Origin: Arthrobacter sp. Leaf141
GTDB lineage: Bacteria > Actinomycetota > Actinomycetes > Actinomycetales > Micrococcaceae
Reading direction: 5' to 3'
Assembly (NCBI RefSeq): GCF_001424565.1
Contig: NZ_LMOL01000023.1
Coordinates: 62,001-126,000, forward strand
DNA length: 64,000 bases
Shown: positions 1 through 9,168 of the stretch, piece after piece
Layout of the letters: every line of letters begins with the position of its first letter
Numbering within the stretch: the first letter of the stretch is position 1
Position numbers and translations under genes: made by a program
The notes under the pieces: generated by a model
Told to the model about the DNA's origin: nothing
Database searches by the model: none
Seen by the model: only the letters and a program-made list of their open reading frames with translations

Positions 1-547
1 CGACGAAGGCAGAGCGGCCGGACAGGAAAAACCGCACGGCAGCCAGCGCGCTGGGACTGGTGGGTGCCACGTCCGGGGCCAGGAGCACGCCGTTTCCGGT
101 TGCCCCGCGGCGCAGTTCCTTCGCCAGCGAGCGGAGGAACCCGTCCACGCCCTGCCGGGCGGCAGCCGCGGCGGGATCGGCGGTGTCCGACGCCGGCCGT
201 GACACGGTGATGACCCGCCCGCCGGGTCCGAGGTCACGGAGGGAAGCGGCCACCACCAGGACCGGGCCGGCAAGGTCCTCCGGCGTCACCACGTCGTCCA
301 GGACCAGGATGATGGCGCCGAGCCGTTCGCGGGGCACCGCGTGCCGGCGGACGTCCAGGTCCCAGGTGAGGAGCTCGGAAGCGAGGCTGTCGGCGCCCGG
401 GGTGCTGCCCTGCACCAGGACAGGCCCGGTGATCAGCGGCTGCCCCGGCTGGTACCGGCGCAGGAAAGCAGGCTGCGGCAGGCCAAGTTTTTTGGCCAGG
501 TTCCTGCCGAGGCCCTGATTGACCAGTTGGGTGTACTTGTCGGTCAT
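1..547 (-). CDS. fabG: 3-oxoacyl-ACP reductase, high-molecular-weight FabG4 type (3' part missing)
   Basis: The first 182 residues are present; the gene runs off the left edge, so the classical SDR domain is not seen. The visible part starts MTDKYTQLVNQGLGRNLAKK and contains the N-terminal, flavodoxin-like domain typical of high-molecular-weight FabG (M. tuberculosis FabG4 type), including the stretch VLVLDDVVTPEDL-like and the block ending in the KELRRGATGN region. These enzymes reduce 3-oxoacyl chains with NAD(P)H. It starts 8 bp after the upstream thiolase stop on the same strand, so the two are almost certainly co-transcribed and share a beta-oxidation or fatty-acid role. Family assignment is from recall of the N-terminal motif; the catalytic Ser-Tyr-Lys residues lie outside the window. 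Confidence 0.8.
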   Translation of the reverse strand, partial: MTDKYTQLVNQGLGRNLAKKLGLPQPAFLRRYQPGQPLITGPVLVQGSTPGADSLASELLTWDLDVRRHAVPRERLGAIILVLDDVVTPEDLAGPVLVVAASLRDLGPGGRVITVSRPASDTADPAAAAARQGVDGFLRSLAKELRRGATGNGVLLAPDVAPTSPSALAAVRFFLSGRSAFV

Positions 548-555
548 GGTGTCCC

Positions 556-1911
556 CTACAGAGATTCGAGAATGGCGACGACGCCCTGGCCGCCGGCAGC
601 GCAGACGGACACCAGGCCCCGCGCGGGGCGGCCTTCGGTGCTGCCCTTCTGGTGCAGCATCTTGGCCAGTGAGGCCACAATGCGGCCACCGGTGGCCGCG
701 AACGGGTGCCCTGCGGCCAGCGAGGAACCGTGGACGTTCAACCGGCTCCTGTCGATGCTGCCCAACGCGCCGGGCAGGCCCAGCCGGGTCCGGCAGAACT
801 CCTCGTCCTCCCAGGCCGCCAGGGTGCTGAGCACGGTGGCGGCAAAGGCTTCGTGGATTTCGAAGAAGTCGATGTCGTCGAGGGTGAGCCCCTGCCGGGC
901 CAAGAGGCGCGGAACGGCAAAAACAGGTGCCATCAGGAGGCCGTCCTTGCCATGCACAAAGTCAACGGCTGCGGCCTCGGCGTCCACCACTGCGGCGAGC
1001 TTGGGCAGGTCGTGGGCGTCAGCCCATTCGTCGGAGGCCAGCAGGACGGTGGCGGCACCATCCGTCAGGGGTGTCGAGTTCCCCGCCGTCATGGTGGCGT
1101 CCGCGCCAAGGCCCTTGCCGAACACGGGCTTCAGGGTGCCCAGCTTTTCCAGCGATGTATCTGCGCGCAGGTTGCCGTCGCGGGCCAGGCCGCGGTAGGG
1201 GGTGACGAGGTCGTCGAAGAAGCCTGCGTCGTAGGCAGCCGCCAGGTTGCGGTGGCTGTTGAACGCAAGCTCGTCCTGGGCCGCGCGGGAAATCTTCCAC
1301 TGCGCCGTGGTGAGGGCCTGGTGTTCGCCCATGGACAGGCCGGTCCGTGGCTCGGCGGTGCCGGGCGCCAAGGGTGCCAGGTCCTTGGGCCGGAGCCGGC
1401 TGAGGATCTGGAGGCGCTGCGGGATGGTCCTGGCCCGGTTCAGGTCCAGGATGACGGCGCGCAGGCCTTCGCTGACCACCACAGGGGCGTCCGAGGCGGA
1501 ATCCACTCCTGCGGCGATCGCAGACTCGATCTGGCCCAGCTTGATCTTGTTGGCCAGTCCCACCACGGTTTCAAGCCCTGTGGCGCAGGCCTGCTGCAGA
1601 TCGTAGGCCGGGGTTTCGGCGGACAACGCGGATCCCAGCACAGCCTCGCGGGTCAGGTTGAAGTCGCGGGAGTGCTTGAGGACGGCACCTGCCGCCACCT
1701 CGCCCAGCCGCTCGTCCTGCAGGCCAAACCTGGCGATCAGTCCGTCCAGCGCTGCCGTGAGCATGTCCTGGTTGGAGGACTTTGCGTACGCTCCCCCGGA
1801 CCTGGCGAACGGGATCCTGTTGCCGCCCACGATCACTGCGCGACGGACGGCTGCTGCACCTGCGGAGCCGGTTTTGGCGGGGCCTGCTGTGGGTTGTCCA
1901 ACACTGGACAT
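556..1911 (-). CDS. Acetyl-CoA C-acyltransferase (thiolase, FadI/FadA type)
   Basis: A 451-residue thiolase that would cleave 3-oxoacyl-CoA in beta-oxidation. The nucleophile Cys is at about residue 109 in QQACATGLET, followed by EIHEAFA, a GHPFAATGGR His loop, and the second active-site Cys in VCAAGGQG near the C terminus, so all catalytic residues are present. The ATG at 1909-1911 is preceded by an excellent AAAGGAGA ribosome site 4-5 nt upstream; reading upstream of it runs through the operator, so longer starts are rejected. It diverges from the TetR gene and continues into the FabG4-like gene. The promoter -10 for this gene lies inside the left arm of the palindromic operator at 1942-1972, implying TetR repression. 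Confidence 0.93.
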   Translation of the reverse strand: MSSVGQPTAGPAKTGSAGAAAVRRAVIVGGNRIPFARSGGAYAKSSNQDMLTAALDGLIARFGLQDERLGEVAAGAVLKHSRDFNLTREAVLGSALSAETPAYDLQQACATGLETVVGLANKIKLGQIESAIAAGVDSASDAPVVVSEGLRAVILDLNRARTIPQRLQILSRLRPKDLAPLAPGTAEPRTGLSMGEHQALTTAQWKISRAAQDELAFNSHRNLAAAYDAGFFDDLVTPYRGLARDGNLRADTSLEKLGTLKPVFGKGLGADATMTAGNSTPLTDGAATVLLASDEWADAHDLPKLAAVVDAEAAAVDFVHGKDGLLMAPVFAVPRLLARQGLTLDDIDFFEIHEAFAATVLSTLAAWEDEEFCRTRLGLPGALGSIDRSRLNVHGSSLAAGHPFAATGGRIVASLAKMLHQKGSTEGRPARGLVSVCAAGGQGVVAILESL

Positions 1912-1941
1912 GGGGTCTCCTTTGGTCACGGGGCGGTTACC

Positions 1942-1972
1942 GATACCCAGCGTACCTGATACGCTGGGTATC
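1942..1972. promoter_or_regulatory. Perfect palindromic TetR operator with two divergent -10 boxes
   Basis: Two 13-nt arms (left arm GATACCCAGCGTA) flank a 5-nt spacer with no mismatch. Each arm contains TACGCT reading outward: 1960-1965 on the plus strand, 7 nt before the tetR GTG, and 1949-1954 on the minus strand, about 31 nt before the thiolase ATG unit. Possible -35 boxes at 17-nt spacing are TTACCG (1937-1942, plus) and TTCACG (1972-1977, minus). A dimeric repressor bound here would block both promoters. Palindrome seen directly; promoter roles inferred. Confidence 0.85.
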
Positions 1973-2692
1973 GTGAACATCCAGGAACCCGGCGCCGGCG
2001 ATACCGCGGCCGGCAGCCCCGACGGACGCTCCTCCCGCTGGCAGAACCACCGGGACGAACGGCGCCGTGAACTGATCAAGGCCGCACGCCGCGCCGTGCA
2101 CACCCTGGGCAGTGATGCCTCCATGGAGGACATCGCGACGGCGGCCGGAACGTCGAAGTCCGTGTTCTACCGTTACTTCGGGGACAAGGCCGGGCTCCAG
2201 CAGGCGGTGGGCGAAGTGGTTCTCCGGCAGATGCAGCGCCGCATCCAGGAAGCAGCACAAGGCGCCCAGGTGCCGCGGGAGGGACTGCTGGCCATGGTGT
2301 CCGCCTACCTGCAAATGGCGGAGACCAGCCCCAACGTGTACTCGTTTGTGACCCGCTACGGCGTGGGCGAGCCGGACGCCACCCCCGGGTCTGCGGCAGC
2401 CCCGGGCGCGCTGGGCCATTTCTTCGATGCGATCGCCGACATGATCGCCGTGCCCATGCGTTCCCACCTGGGTGAAGGCAAGGAAGCGGTCATCGGCTAC
2501 TGGCCGAAGGCTGCGATCGGGCTGGTCCGCAATGCCGGCGAACAGTGGCTTGGCACTCCTGACTCTCCCGCCAAACCGGGCCAGGAAGCCATGGCCCGCC
2601 AAATCACCACCTGGCTCTGCGTGGGCGTCGCCTCGGACCTGCCCGCCCCGCCAGCCATCCACAACTCCCTGTCACTACCAACGAAGGACTGA
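1973..2692 (+). CDS. TetR/AcrR-family transcriptional regulator
   Basis: A 239-residue repressor. The N-terminal HTH lies at about residues 25-70, with ASMEDIATAAGTSKSVFYRYF as its core (TSKSVFYRYF is the classic recognition-helix motif). The C-terminal ligand domain is alpha-helical with no close family I can name. The start is GTG 1973, directly touching the operator; there is no Shine-Dalgarno, so the mRNA is probably leaderless. It precedes the acyl-CoA oxidase gene by 1 nt, so it autoregulates itself together with that gene and represses the divergent thiolase-fabG operon. The ligand is probably an acyl-CoA or fatty acid (inference from context). Confidence 0.92.
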   Translation: MNIQEPGAGDTAAGSPDGRSSRWQNHRDERRRELIKAARRAVHTLGSDASMEDIATAAGTSKSVFYRYFGDKAGLQQAVGEVVLRQMQRRIQEAAQGAQVPREGLLAMVSAYLQMAETSPNVYSFVTRYGVGEPDATPGSAAAPGALGHFFDAIADMIAVPMRSHLGEGKEAVIGYWPKAAIGLVRNAGEQWLGTPDSPAKPGQEAMARQITTWLCVGVASDLPAPPAIHNSLSLPTKD

Positions 2693-2693
2693 C

Positions 2694-4796
2694 ATGACTG
2701 ACGTAGTTGACCGTTCCGCCACCTTAGGCGCCGGCACCCCCACGGCGCAGCCGGCCGTGGACACCGCAGCGCTCGGGGAACAGCTGCTGGGCAAATGGGC
2801 CGCGATCCGGCACCAGGCCCGCGACCTGGCCGGCCGGCCGGAACTGCACAAGACCGAAGGCCTGACGCACACCGAACACCGGACCCGCGTGACGGGCCAA
2901 CTGCAGTTCCTGGTGGACAACGGCGCCGTGCACCGGGCCTTCCCGGCCCACCTGGGCGGGGCGGACAACCACGGGGGGAACATTGCCGGGTTCGAGGAAC
3001 TTGTGGTGGCCGACCCGTCGCTGCAGATCAAGGCAGGCGTCCAATGGGGTCTGTTCGGTTCCGCCGTGATGCACCTGGGCACCGAAACCCACCACACAAA
3101 CTGGCTGCCCGGCATCATGAACCTGGACATCCCCGGATGCTTCGCCATGACCGAAACGGGTCACGGCTCGGACGTGGCCAGCATCGCCACCACCGCAACG
3201 TATAACAACGCCGCCGGGGAATTTGTGCTCAACACCCCGTTCCGTGCCGCGTGGAAGGACTACATCGGCAACGCCGCCATCGACGGCCTGGCAGCGGTGG
3301 TGTTTGCACAGCTCATCACTAACGGCGTGAACCACGGCGTCCACGCCTTTTACGTGGAGCTCCGGGACCCGAAGACAGGTGCGTTCCGGCCAGGCGTCGG
3401 CGGCGAGGACGACGGCATCAAGGGCGGCCTCAACGGGATCGATAACGGCCGGCTGCACTTCACCAACGTCAGGGTCCCCCGCACCAACCTCCTCAACCGT
3501 TACGGCGACGTCGCAGCGGATGGAACCTACACGTCCCCCATCGCCAGCCCAGGCCGCCGCTTCTTCACCATGCTCGGAACCCTGGTCCAGGGCCGGGTGT
3601 CCCTGGACGGGGCAGCAGTCGCAGCCTCCAAGGTGGCCCTGACGGCCGCCATCCGCTACGCCACCGAACGCCGCCAGTTCAACGCCTCGTCGCACACGGA
3701 CGAGGAAGTGCTGCTGGACTACCAGCGCCACCAGAAGCGGCTCTTTACCCGGCTCGCCGGAACCTATGCCGCCAGCTTCGCGCACGAACAGCTGCTGCAG
3801 AAGTTCGACGACGTCTTCTCCGGCGCCCACGACACCGATGAGGACCGGCAGGACCTGGAAACCCTCGCCGCCGCCTTGAAGCCCCTCAGCACCTGGCACG
3901 CCCTCGACACCCTGCAGGAATGCCGCGAGGCCTGCGGCGGCGCCGGGTTCCTCGCCGAAAACCGGTTCGCCTCGCTCCGGGCGGACCTGGATGTCTACGC
4001 CACCTTTGAAGGCGACAACACCGTGCTGCTGCAGCTGGTGGCCAAGCGCCTCCTGGCCGACTACGCCAAGGAATTCCGGAACGTCGACTTCGGCGTCCTG
4101 GCGCGGTACGTGGTGGGACAGGCCACCGGCGCCGCGATCCACCGCACCGGACTGCGGCAGGTGGCCCAGTTCATGGCCGACACCGGCTCCGTGCAGCGGG
4201 CCGCCATCGCCCTCCGGGACGAGGAAGGCCAACGCGCCCTGCTTACAGACCGGGTGCAGACAATGGTGGCAGGGATGGGCGCAGCCCTGAAGGGAAGCAA
4301 CAAACTTCCGCAGGAGCAGGGCGCGGCTTTGTTCAACCAGCACCAGAATGAACTCATCGACGCCGCCCAGGCGCACGCCGAACTCCTGCAGTGGGAAGCC
4401 TTCACCGACGCACTGGCGGATGTCGAGGACCCGGGCACCAAAAAGGTGCTGACCTGGCTGCGTGACCTGTTCGGGCTGTCCCTGATCGAGAAGAACCTGT
4501 CCTGGTACCTCATGAACGGCAGGCTCTCCATGCAGCGCGGCCGCACCGTGGGTGACTACATCAACAGGCTGCTGGTGAAAATCCGGCCGCACGCCCTGGA
4601 CCTCGTGGCTGCCTTCGGATACGGCGACGAGCACATCAGGGCTGCCATCGCCACGGGCGCAGAGAAGGAACGCCAGGACGAAGCCCGGGCCTACTTCCGG
4701 GCCAGCCGCGCCAGCGGCCGGTCCCCGATGGACGAAAAGGTCCTGATCGCCCGCGCCGCCGGGCAGCGCAGGGCAGACGCCCGGCACCCGGCCTGA
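2694..4796 (+). CDS. Acyl-CoA oxidase / dehydrogenase-family flavoenzyme
   Basis: A 700-residue FAD enzyme catalysing alpha,beta-dehydrogenation of acyl-CoA, the first step of beta-oxidation. It resembles peroxisomal acyl-CoA oxidases rather than short 380-residue dehydrogenases: FAMTETGHGSDV followed by a TATYNNAAGEFVLNTP strand, a QGRVSLDGAA segment and the CoA-binding ACGGAGFLAENR. The probable catalytic base is Glu439 in YATFEGDNTVLLQ. Whether it transfers electrons to oxygen or ETF cannot be read from sequence. Start ATG lies 1 nt after the tetR stop. Together with the divergent thiolase and FabG4-like reductase it makes most of a beta-oxidation spiral; the hydratase step is not in view. 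Confidence 0.9.
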   Translation: MTDVVDRSATLGAGTPTAQPAVDTAALGEQLLGKWAAIRHQARDLAGRPELHKTEGLTHTEHRTRVTGQLQFLVDNGAVHRAFPAHLGGADNHGGNIAGFEELVVADPSLQIKAGVQWGLFGSAVMHLGTETHHTNWLPGIMNLDIPGCFAMTETGHGSDVASIATTATYNNAAGEFVLNTPFRAAWKDYIGNAAIDGLAAVVFAQLITNGVNHGVHAFYVELRDPKTGAFRPGVGGEDDGIKGGLNGIDNGRLHFTNVRVPRTNLLNRYGDVAADGTYTSPIASPGRRFFTMLGTLVQGRVSLDGAAVAASKVALTAAIRYATERRQFNASSHTDEEVLLDYQRHQKRLFTRLAGTYAASFAHEQLLQKFDDVFSGAHDTDEDRQDLETLAAALKPLSTWHALDTLQECREACGGAGFLAENRFASLRADLDVYATFEGDNTVLLQLVAKRLLADYAKEFRNVDFGVLARYVVGQATGAAIHRTGLRQVAQFMADTGSVQRAAIALRDEEGQRALLTDRVQTMVAGMGAALKGSNKLPQEQGAALFNQHQNELIDAAQAHAELLQWEAFTDALADVEDPGTKKVLTWLRDLFGLSLIEKNLSWYLMNGRLSMQRGRTVGDYINRLLVKIRPHALDLVAAFGYGDEHIRAAIATGAEKERQDEARAYFRASRASGRSPMDEKVLIARAAGQRRADARHPA

Positions 4797-4828
4797 CCGG
4801 ACGCCCGCAACAGCAACGGCCGCAAACA

Positions 4829-4869
4829 ACGACGGCGCCGCTCCCACCCAAGGGGAACGGCGCCGTCGT
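4829..4869. terminator. Bidirectional terminator hairpin
   Basis: Perfect 12-bp arms (ACGACGGCGCCG at 4829-4840, complement at 4858-4869) around a 17-nt loop, between the convergent acyl-CoA oxidase and glgA genes. There is no long T tract. Confidence 0.75.
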
Positions 4870-4879
4870 CGTCAGGACG

Positions 4880-6088
4880 TTACTGGCCTTGGGCCGGGAG
4901 GACTGAGCGGTAGACCTCCAGGGTGGTTTCCGTGATGGATTCCCACGAGAAGTGCTGTTCCGCACGCAACCGGCCGGCTTTGCCCATGGCCCGGGCACGC
5001 TCCGGATCGGACACCACCTCGGTGAGCGCTGCAGCGAACTCGGTGACGAACTTCTCCGGGTCCAGCGGGGTGCCGGTTCCGTCCGTGACCTGCTCAAGGT
5101 CAACCAGCAGGCCCGTCTCACCATGCTGGACCACCTCGGGAATGCCGCCGGTAGCGCTGGCCACCACGGCAGCTCCGCAGGCCATGGCCTCAAGGTTGAC
5201 GATGCCCAACGGCTCGTAGATGGAGGGGCAGGCGAAGGCGGTGGCATGGCTGAGGACCTGGATCAGCTCATGCCGGGGAAGCATCCGCTCGATCAGTACC
5301 ACGCCGGTGCGCTGCTCCTGCAGCTCTTCGATCAGGCGGGCGGTTTCAGCGGCCAGCTCTGGAGTGTCCGCGGCGCCAAGGCAAAGAACCAGCTGGACTT
5401 CCGCCGGCAGCTTCGCCGCTGCCCGCAGGAGGTACGGAACCCCCTTCTGGCGGGTGTTGCGGCCCACGAAGACCACGCTGGGCCTGGCGGGGTCGATGCC
5501 CAGGGCGCGGACGGCGTCGTCGTTTTCGTCCCGGGTCCACAGTTCAACGTCGATGCCGTTGTGTACCACCCGCACCTTGGCGGGGTCCACCTCCGGGTAG
5601 CTGCGCAGGATGTCCTGCCGCATGCCCTCCGAGACGGCGATGATGGCGGCCGCGGCTTCGTAGGCGGTTTTCTCCACCCAGGAAGACAGGGCGTAGCCGC
5701 CGCCGAGCTGCTCGGCCTTCCACGGCCGCAGGGGCTCGAGGCTGTGCGCGCTGAGGACGTGCGGGATGCCGTGCAGCAGACCCGCCAGGTGCCCTGCCAT
5801 GTTGGCGTACCAGGTGTGCGAGTGCACCAGGTCCGCCCCGGCGATATCGGGTACTATCCGCAGGTCCACCCCGAGCGTCTGCACAGCGGCGTTGGCACTG
5901 CCCAGGTCGTCAGGGACCGCATAGGACGTCACCGCCGCCCCATGGTAGTCGGCGTCGCGCGGTGCCCCGAAGGCACGAACCTGCAGGTCAACGTGCTTAC
6001 TAAGCACCCTGCTCAGTTCTGCCACGTGGACTCCGGCGCCTCCGTAGATCTCCGGCGGAAACTCTTTAGTCACAATGTCTATTCGCAC
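4880..6088 (-). CDS. glgA: Glycogen synthase / alpha-maltose-1-phosphate synthase, GT4 family
   Basis: A 402-residue GT-B glycosyltransferase of the actinobacterial GlgA type, which in mycobacteria (GlgM) makes maltose 1-phosphate from ADP-glucose as well as, or instead of, elongating glycogen. Seen: N-terminal [15 protein letters not shown] donor loop, [19 protein letters not shown]-like motif [10 protein letters not shown], and the C-terminal nucleotide-binding [20 protein letters not shown]. The start chosen is GTG 6086-6088: a TACCTT -10 box sits 7 nt upstream and overlaps the only longer start (a TTG), which therefore cannot be transcribed in a leaderless message. It diverges from glgC, its ADP-glucose supplier. 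Confidence 0.92.
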   Translation of the reverse strand: MRIDIVTKEFPPEIYGGAGVHVAELSRVLSKHVDLQVRAFGAPRDADYHGAAVTSYAVPDDLGSANAAVQTLGVDLRIVPDIAGADLVHSHTWYANMAGHLAGLLHGIPHVLSAHSLEPLRPWKAEQLGGGYALSSWVEKTAYEAAAAIIAVSEGMRQDILRSYPEVDPAKVRVVHNGIDVELWTRDENDDAVRALGIDPARPSVVFVGRNTRQKGVPYLLRAAAKLPAEVQLVLCLGAADTPELAAETARLIEELQEQRTGVVLIERMLPRHELIQVLSHATAFACPSIYEPLGIVNLEAMACGAAVVASATGGIPEVVQHGETGLLVDLEQVTDGTGTPLDPEKFVTEFAAALTEVVSDPERARAMGKAGRLRAEQHFSWESITETTLEVYRSVLPAQGQ

Positions 6089-6095
6089 AACACCC

Positions 6096-6101
6096 AAGGT
6101 A
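6096..6101 (-). promoter_or_regulatory. Predicted leaderless -10 box of glgA
   Basis: TACCTT on the minus strand, 7 nt before the GTG of glgA, with no Shine-Dalgarno between. It fits the spacing seen at other probable leaderless genes in the window. Confidence 0.45.
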
Positions 6102-6122
6102 GTCGTTCACGCTTAACTGTTC

Positions 6123-6128
6123 TAGTGT
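6123..6128 (+). promoter_or_regulatory. Possible -10 box of glgC
   Basis: TAGTGT about 60 nt before the glgC ATG, in the only space available between the divergent glg genes. The -35 is not clear. Confidence 0.35.
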
Positions 6129-6189
6129 GAAGGAGTCCGGGCCAACCGGACTGTCTTGGGAGTTACGAAGGCGTACAGGAGCGACCACC

Positions 6190-7587
6190 ATGCCGTTGAA
6201 CAAAAAAGTCCTGGCCATTGTCCTCGCAGGCGGCGAGGGCAACAGGCTGATGCCGCTGACGGCGGACCGCGCCAAACCGGCCGTCCCCTTCGCGGGAAGC
6301 TACCGCCTGATCGACTTCGCCCTTTCCAACCTGGTGAATTCGCGCTACCTGCAGATTGTGGTCCTCACGCAGTACAAATCGCACAGCCTTGACCGACATA
6401 TCTCGGAGACCTGGCGGATGTCCACGCAGCTGGGCAACTATGTTGCCTCCGTCCCCGCGCAGCAGCGCGTGGGCAAGAGCTGGTTCCTGGGCAGCGCCAA
6501 CGCCATTTACCAGTCCCTGAACCTGATCCACGACTCCAACCCCGACATCGTTGTTGTGGTGGGCGCGGACCACGTGTACCGGATGGACTTCTCCCAGATG
6601 GTGGCCCAGCACGTCAACAGCGGGGCCAAGGCCACGGTCGCGGCCGTCCGCCAGCCCCTGCACATGGCGGACCAGTTCGGGGTCATCGAAGTGGACCCCA
6701 ACGACCCGCAGAAGATCTCCGCCTTTGTGGAGAAGCCGGCCAGCACCCCCGGCCTCGCCGCTGATCCGTCCCAGTTCCTGGCCTCCATGGGCAACTACGT
6801 TTTCGACGCCGACGCGCTTGTCGCGGCCCTCCACGTGGACGCCGAACGGCTGGACACCAAGCACGACATGGGCGGGGACATCATTCCCTACTTCGTGAAC
6901 CAGGGCGAGGCCGGCGTGTACGACTTCACCCTCAACGACATCCCGGGTTCCACGGAACGGGACCGCACCTACTGGCGCGACGTCGGCACCATTGACTCGT
7001 TCTACGACGCCCACATGGACCTCATCTCCCCGCTGCCGGTGTTTAACCTGTACAACTCCGAATGGCCCATTTACACCAGGCAGAGCATCTCCCCGCCGGC
7101 CAAGTTTGTCCGCGGCCGGGACGACACCGTGGGCACCGCGCTGGACTCCATCGTCTCCAGCGGCGCGGTCATCTCCGGCGGCGTGGTGGAAGGCTCCGTC
7201 CTCTCCAACGACGTCAAGGTGGGAACCAGTGCCCGGGTCATCGATTCCGTCCTGATGGACAAGGTCACGATCGGCGAAGGCGCCGTGATCAACCGTGCCA
7301 TCCTCGACAAAAACGTGAAGGTACCCGCGGGGGCAGCCATCGGCCTGGACGCCGACCTGGACCGTGCCCGCGGCTACAAGGTCACCGATTCCGGGATCAC
7401 CGTCCTGGCCAAAGGCCAGTTGGTCCCGGAGCCCGGCGACGACGAGCGCCGGCTTGCCGCCGAGCACCTGGACAGGATCCCGAAGTCCGTGATGGCCGCC
7501 GCTGACAAGTACCCGGATGTCCGCGGCGCCGTGGGCCGGGTGGGCGAAAACCATGCTGCCGCGGCGGCAAACGCCGCCCAGCGGTAG
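6190..7587 (+). CDS. glgC: Glucose-1-phosphate adenylyltransferase
   Basis: A 465-residue ADP-glucose pyrophosphorylase, the committed step of bacterial glycogen synthesis (glucose 1-phosphate + ATP to ADP-glucose + PPi). It shows the nucleotide-binding [18 protein letters not shown] motif at residues 13-30, the GADHVYRMD metal/ATP region, VEKPA, and a C-terminal left-handed beta-helix with hexapeptide-like repeats from about residue 320 ([16 protein letters not shown]). The length is about 50 residues longer than the shortest actinobacterial GlgC because of a C-terminal tail rich in Ala. ATG 6190 has AGGAG 7-8 nt upstream and follows a leader of about 60 nt. It diverges from glgA. Confidence 0.96.
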   Translation: MPLNKKVLAIVLAGGEGNRLMPLTADRAKPAVPFAGSYRLIDFALSNLVNSRYLQIVVLTQYKSHSLDRHISETWRMSTQLGNYVASVPAQQRVGKSWFLGSANAIYQSLNLIHDSNPDIVVVVGADHVYRMDFSQMVAQHVNSGAKATVAAVRQPLHMADQFGVIEVDPNDPQKISAFVEKPASTPGLAADPSQFLASMGNYVFDADALVAALHVDAERLDTKHDMGGDIIPYFVNQGEAGVYDFTLNDIPGSTERDRTYWRDVGTIDSFYDAHMDLISPLPVFNLYNSEWPIYTRQSISPPAKFVRGRDDTVGTALDSIVSSGAVISGGVVEGSVLSNDVKVGTSARVIDSVLMDKVTIGEGAVINRAILDKNVKVPAGAAIGLDADLDRARGYKVTDSGITVLAKGQLVPEPGDDERRLAAEHLDRIPKSVMAAADKYPDVRGAVGRVGENHAAAAANAAQR

Positions 7588-7658
7588 CGTTTTTCCCTGC
7601 CTTGCACCGGGTCCGGCAGCGCGGCACCAGCCGTGCGGCCGGCCCGGGGGCCAGGCTG

Positions 7659-7664
7659 TAAAAT
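7659..7664 (+). promoter_or_regulatory. Leaderless -10 box of the zinc-ribbon dehydrogenase
   Basis: TAAAAT, near consensus, 7 nt before ATG 7672, with no ribosome-binding site. Confidence 0.6.
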
Positions 7665-7671
7665 TGATCGA

Positions 7672-9123
7672 ATGAGCTCCCCCGATCTGTCGCCCGAGGA
7701 AATCCAGGCCTGCCTGAAGGTCCTGAACACCATCCACGCCTACGACGAGGAGCACCCGGACTACATCTCGGTGCGCCGGGCCACGGGGAAAATGTTCAAG
7801 GCCGTGAAGCGGCACCGCCGTGTTTCCAAGCGGGACCTGATCGCCGAGGCCGACCGGGCCGTCATCGCATTGACCGCCACTGCCGCGCCGGACCGCATCG
7901 ACGACGAAACCCGGGGCAACAAGCTGGCGCCCTCGGCCACCGGAGACGTGGCCGGCCACCTCATCAGGTCCAGGCCCTGCTACATCTGCAAAAACCACTA
8001 CACCCAGGTGGACGCCTTCTACCACCAGCTGTGCCCCGAGTGCGCGGCGTTCAGTCACGGCAAGCGGGACGCGCGGACCGACCTCACCGGCAGGCGCGCC
8101 CTCCTCACTGGCGGCCGCGCCAAGATCGGCATGTACATCGCCCTGCGGCTGCTCCGCGACGGCGCCCACACCACCATCACCACCCGGTTCCCCAAGGACG
8201 CCGCCCGCCGGTTCGCTGCCATGGAGGACAGCGGCGAATGGCTGCACCGGCTGCGGATCGTGGGCATCGACCTCCGCGACCCGTCACAGGTGATGGCCCT
8301 GACCGATTCCCTCAACGAGGCCGGTCCGCTGGACATCATCATCAACAACGCGGCCCAGACCGTCCGCCGTTCAGGCAATGCCTACAAGCCCCTGGTGGAC
8401 GCCGAGGACGAGCCGTTGCCTGCTGCCCTGGAGCCCGCCAACGGTGGCCCGGAACTGCTGACCTTCGGGCACGCCCACGACAAGCACCCGCTGGCCCTTG
8501 CCGGCAGCGTGATGGAGCACCCTGTCCTGGCAGGGGACGCCATCACGTCGCTGGCGCTGTCCACGGGGTCCGCGTCGCTGGAACGCATCGCGGCAGGAAC
8601 AGCCATCGACGCCGGCGGCCTGGTCCCGGACCTGGCCGGGATCAACAGCTGGACCCAGGTGGTGGACGAGGTGGATCCGCTGGAAATGCTCGAAGTCCAA
8701 CTCTGCAACGTCACAGCACCGTTCCTGCTGGTCAGCAGGTTGCGGGACGCCATGCGCCGGTCCACTGCACACCGCAAATACATCGTGAACGTCTCCGCCA
8801 TGGAAGGCCAGTTCTCCCGCGCCTACAAGGGTCCGGGGCACCCGCACACCAACATGGCCAAGGCGGCCCTGAACATGATGACCCGCACCAGCGCCCAGGA
8901 GCTGCTGGACTCGGACGGCATCCTGATGACCGCCGTGGACACCGGCTGGATCACGGACGAGCGGCCGCACTACACCAAGGTCCGGCTGATGGAGGAAGGC
9001 TTCCACGCTCCCCTGGACCTGGTGGACGGCGCAGCGCGGGTCTACGACCCCATCGTGATGGGCGAGGACGGCGAAGACCAGTACGGTGTTTTCCTGAAGG
9101 ACTACAAGCCCAGCCCCTGGTAA
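7672..9123 (+). CDS. Short-chain dehydrogenase-like protein with N-terminal Cys4 zinc-ribbon motif
   Basis: A 483-residue protein in three parts. Residues 1-95 form a helical region without a known signature. Residues 103-124 hold CYIC-x14-CPEC, a likely structural zinc site. From about residue 140 there is a Rossmann domain with TGGRAKIGMYIA and IIINNAAQT, typical of SDR cofactor binding. The usual catalytic Tyr-x3-Lys is altered: Lys397 in HTNMAKAALN has Thr393 where Tyr is expected, while a candidate Ser lies in NVSAMEGQF. An insertion of about 80 residues separates the NNA motif from that Ser. It is monocistronic. I recall similar proteins in fungi and plants but cannot name a substrate. 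Confidence 0.8.
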   Translation: MSSPDLSPEEIQACLKVLNTIHAYDEEHPDYISVRRATGKMFKAVKRHRRVSKRDLIAEADRAVIALTATAAPDRIDDETRGNKLAPSATGDVAGHLIRSRPCYICKNHYTQVDAFYHQLCPECAAFSHGKRDARTDLTGRRALLTGGRAKIGMYIALRLLRDGAHTTITTRFPKDAARRFAAMEDSGEWLHRLRIVGIDLRDPSQVMALTDSLNEAGPLDIIINNAAQTVRRSGNAYKPLVDAEDEPLPAALEPANGGPELLTFGHAHDKHPLALAGSVMEHPVLAGDAITSLALSTGSASLERIAAGTAIDAGGLVPDLAGINSWTQVVDEVDPLEMLEVQLCNVTAPFLLVSRLRDAMRRSTAHRKYIVNVSAMEGQFSRAYKGPGHPHTNMAKAALNMMTRTSAQELLDSDGILMTAVDTGWITDERPHYTKVRLMEEGFHAPLDLVDGAARVYDPIVMGEDGEDQYGVFLKDYKPSPW

Positions 9124-9128
9124 GCGAA

Positions 9129-9162
9129 CGGTCCGGCGCCCCACACGGGGGGCGCCGGACCG
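9129..9162. terminator. Bidirectional terminator hairpin
   Basis: Perfect 12-bp arms (CGGTCCGGCGCC, 9129-9140 and 9151-9162) around a 10-nt loop, between convergent genes. Confidence 0.8.
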
Positions 9163-9168
9163 GTATCC

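Noticed and set aside
2724..4847. A 707-codon minus-strand frame opposite the acyl-CoA oxidase
   Set aside because: No family motif, and it is fully explained by the coding bias of the conserved plus-strand gene.
6089..6097. TTG 6097 as the start of glgA
   Set aside because: The base triplet overlaps the probable -10 box, and the family begins at the later [11 protein letters not shown] segment.
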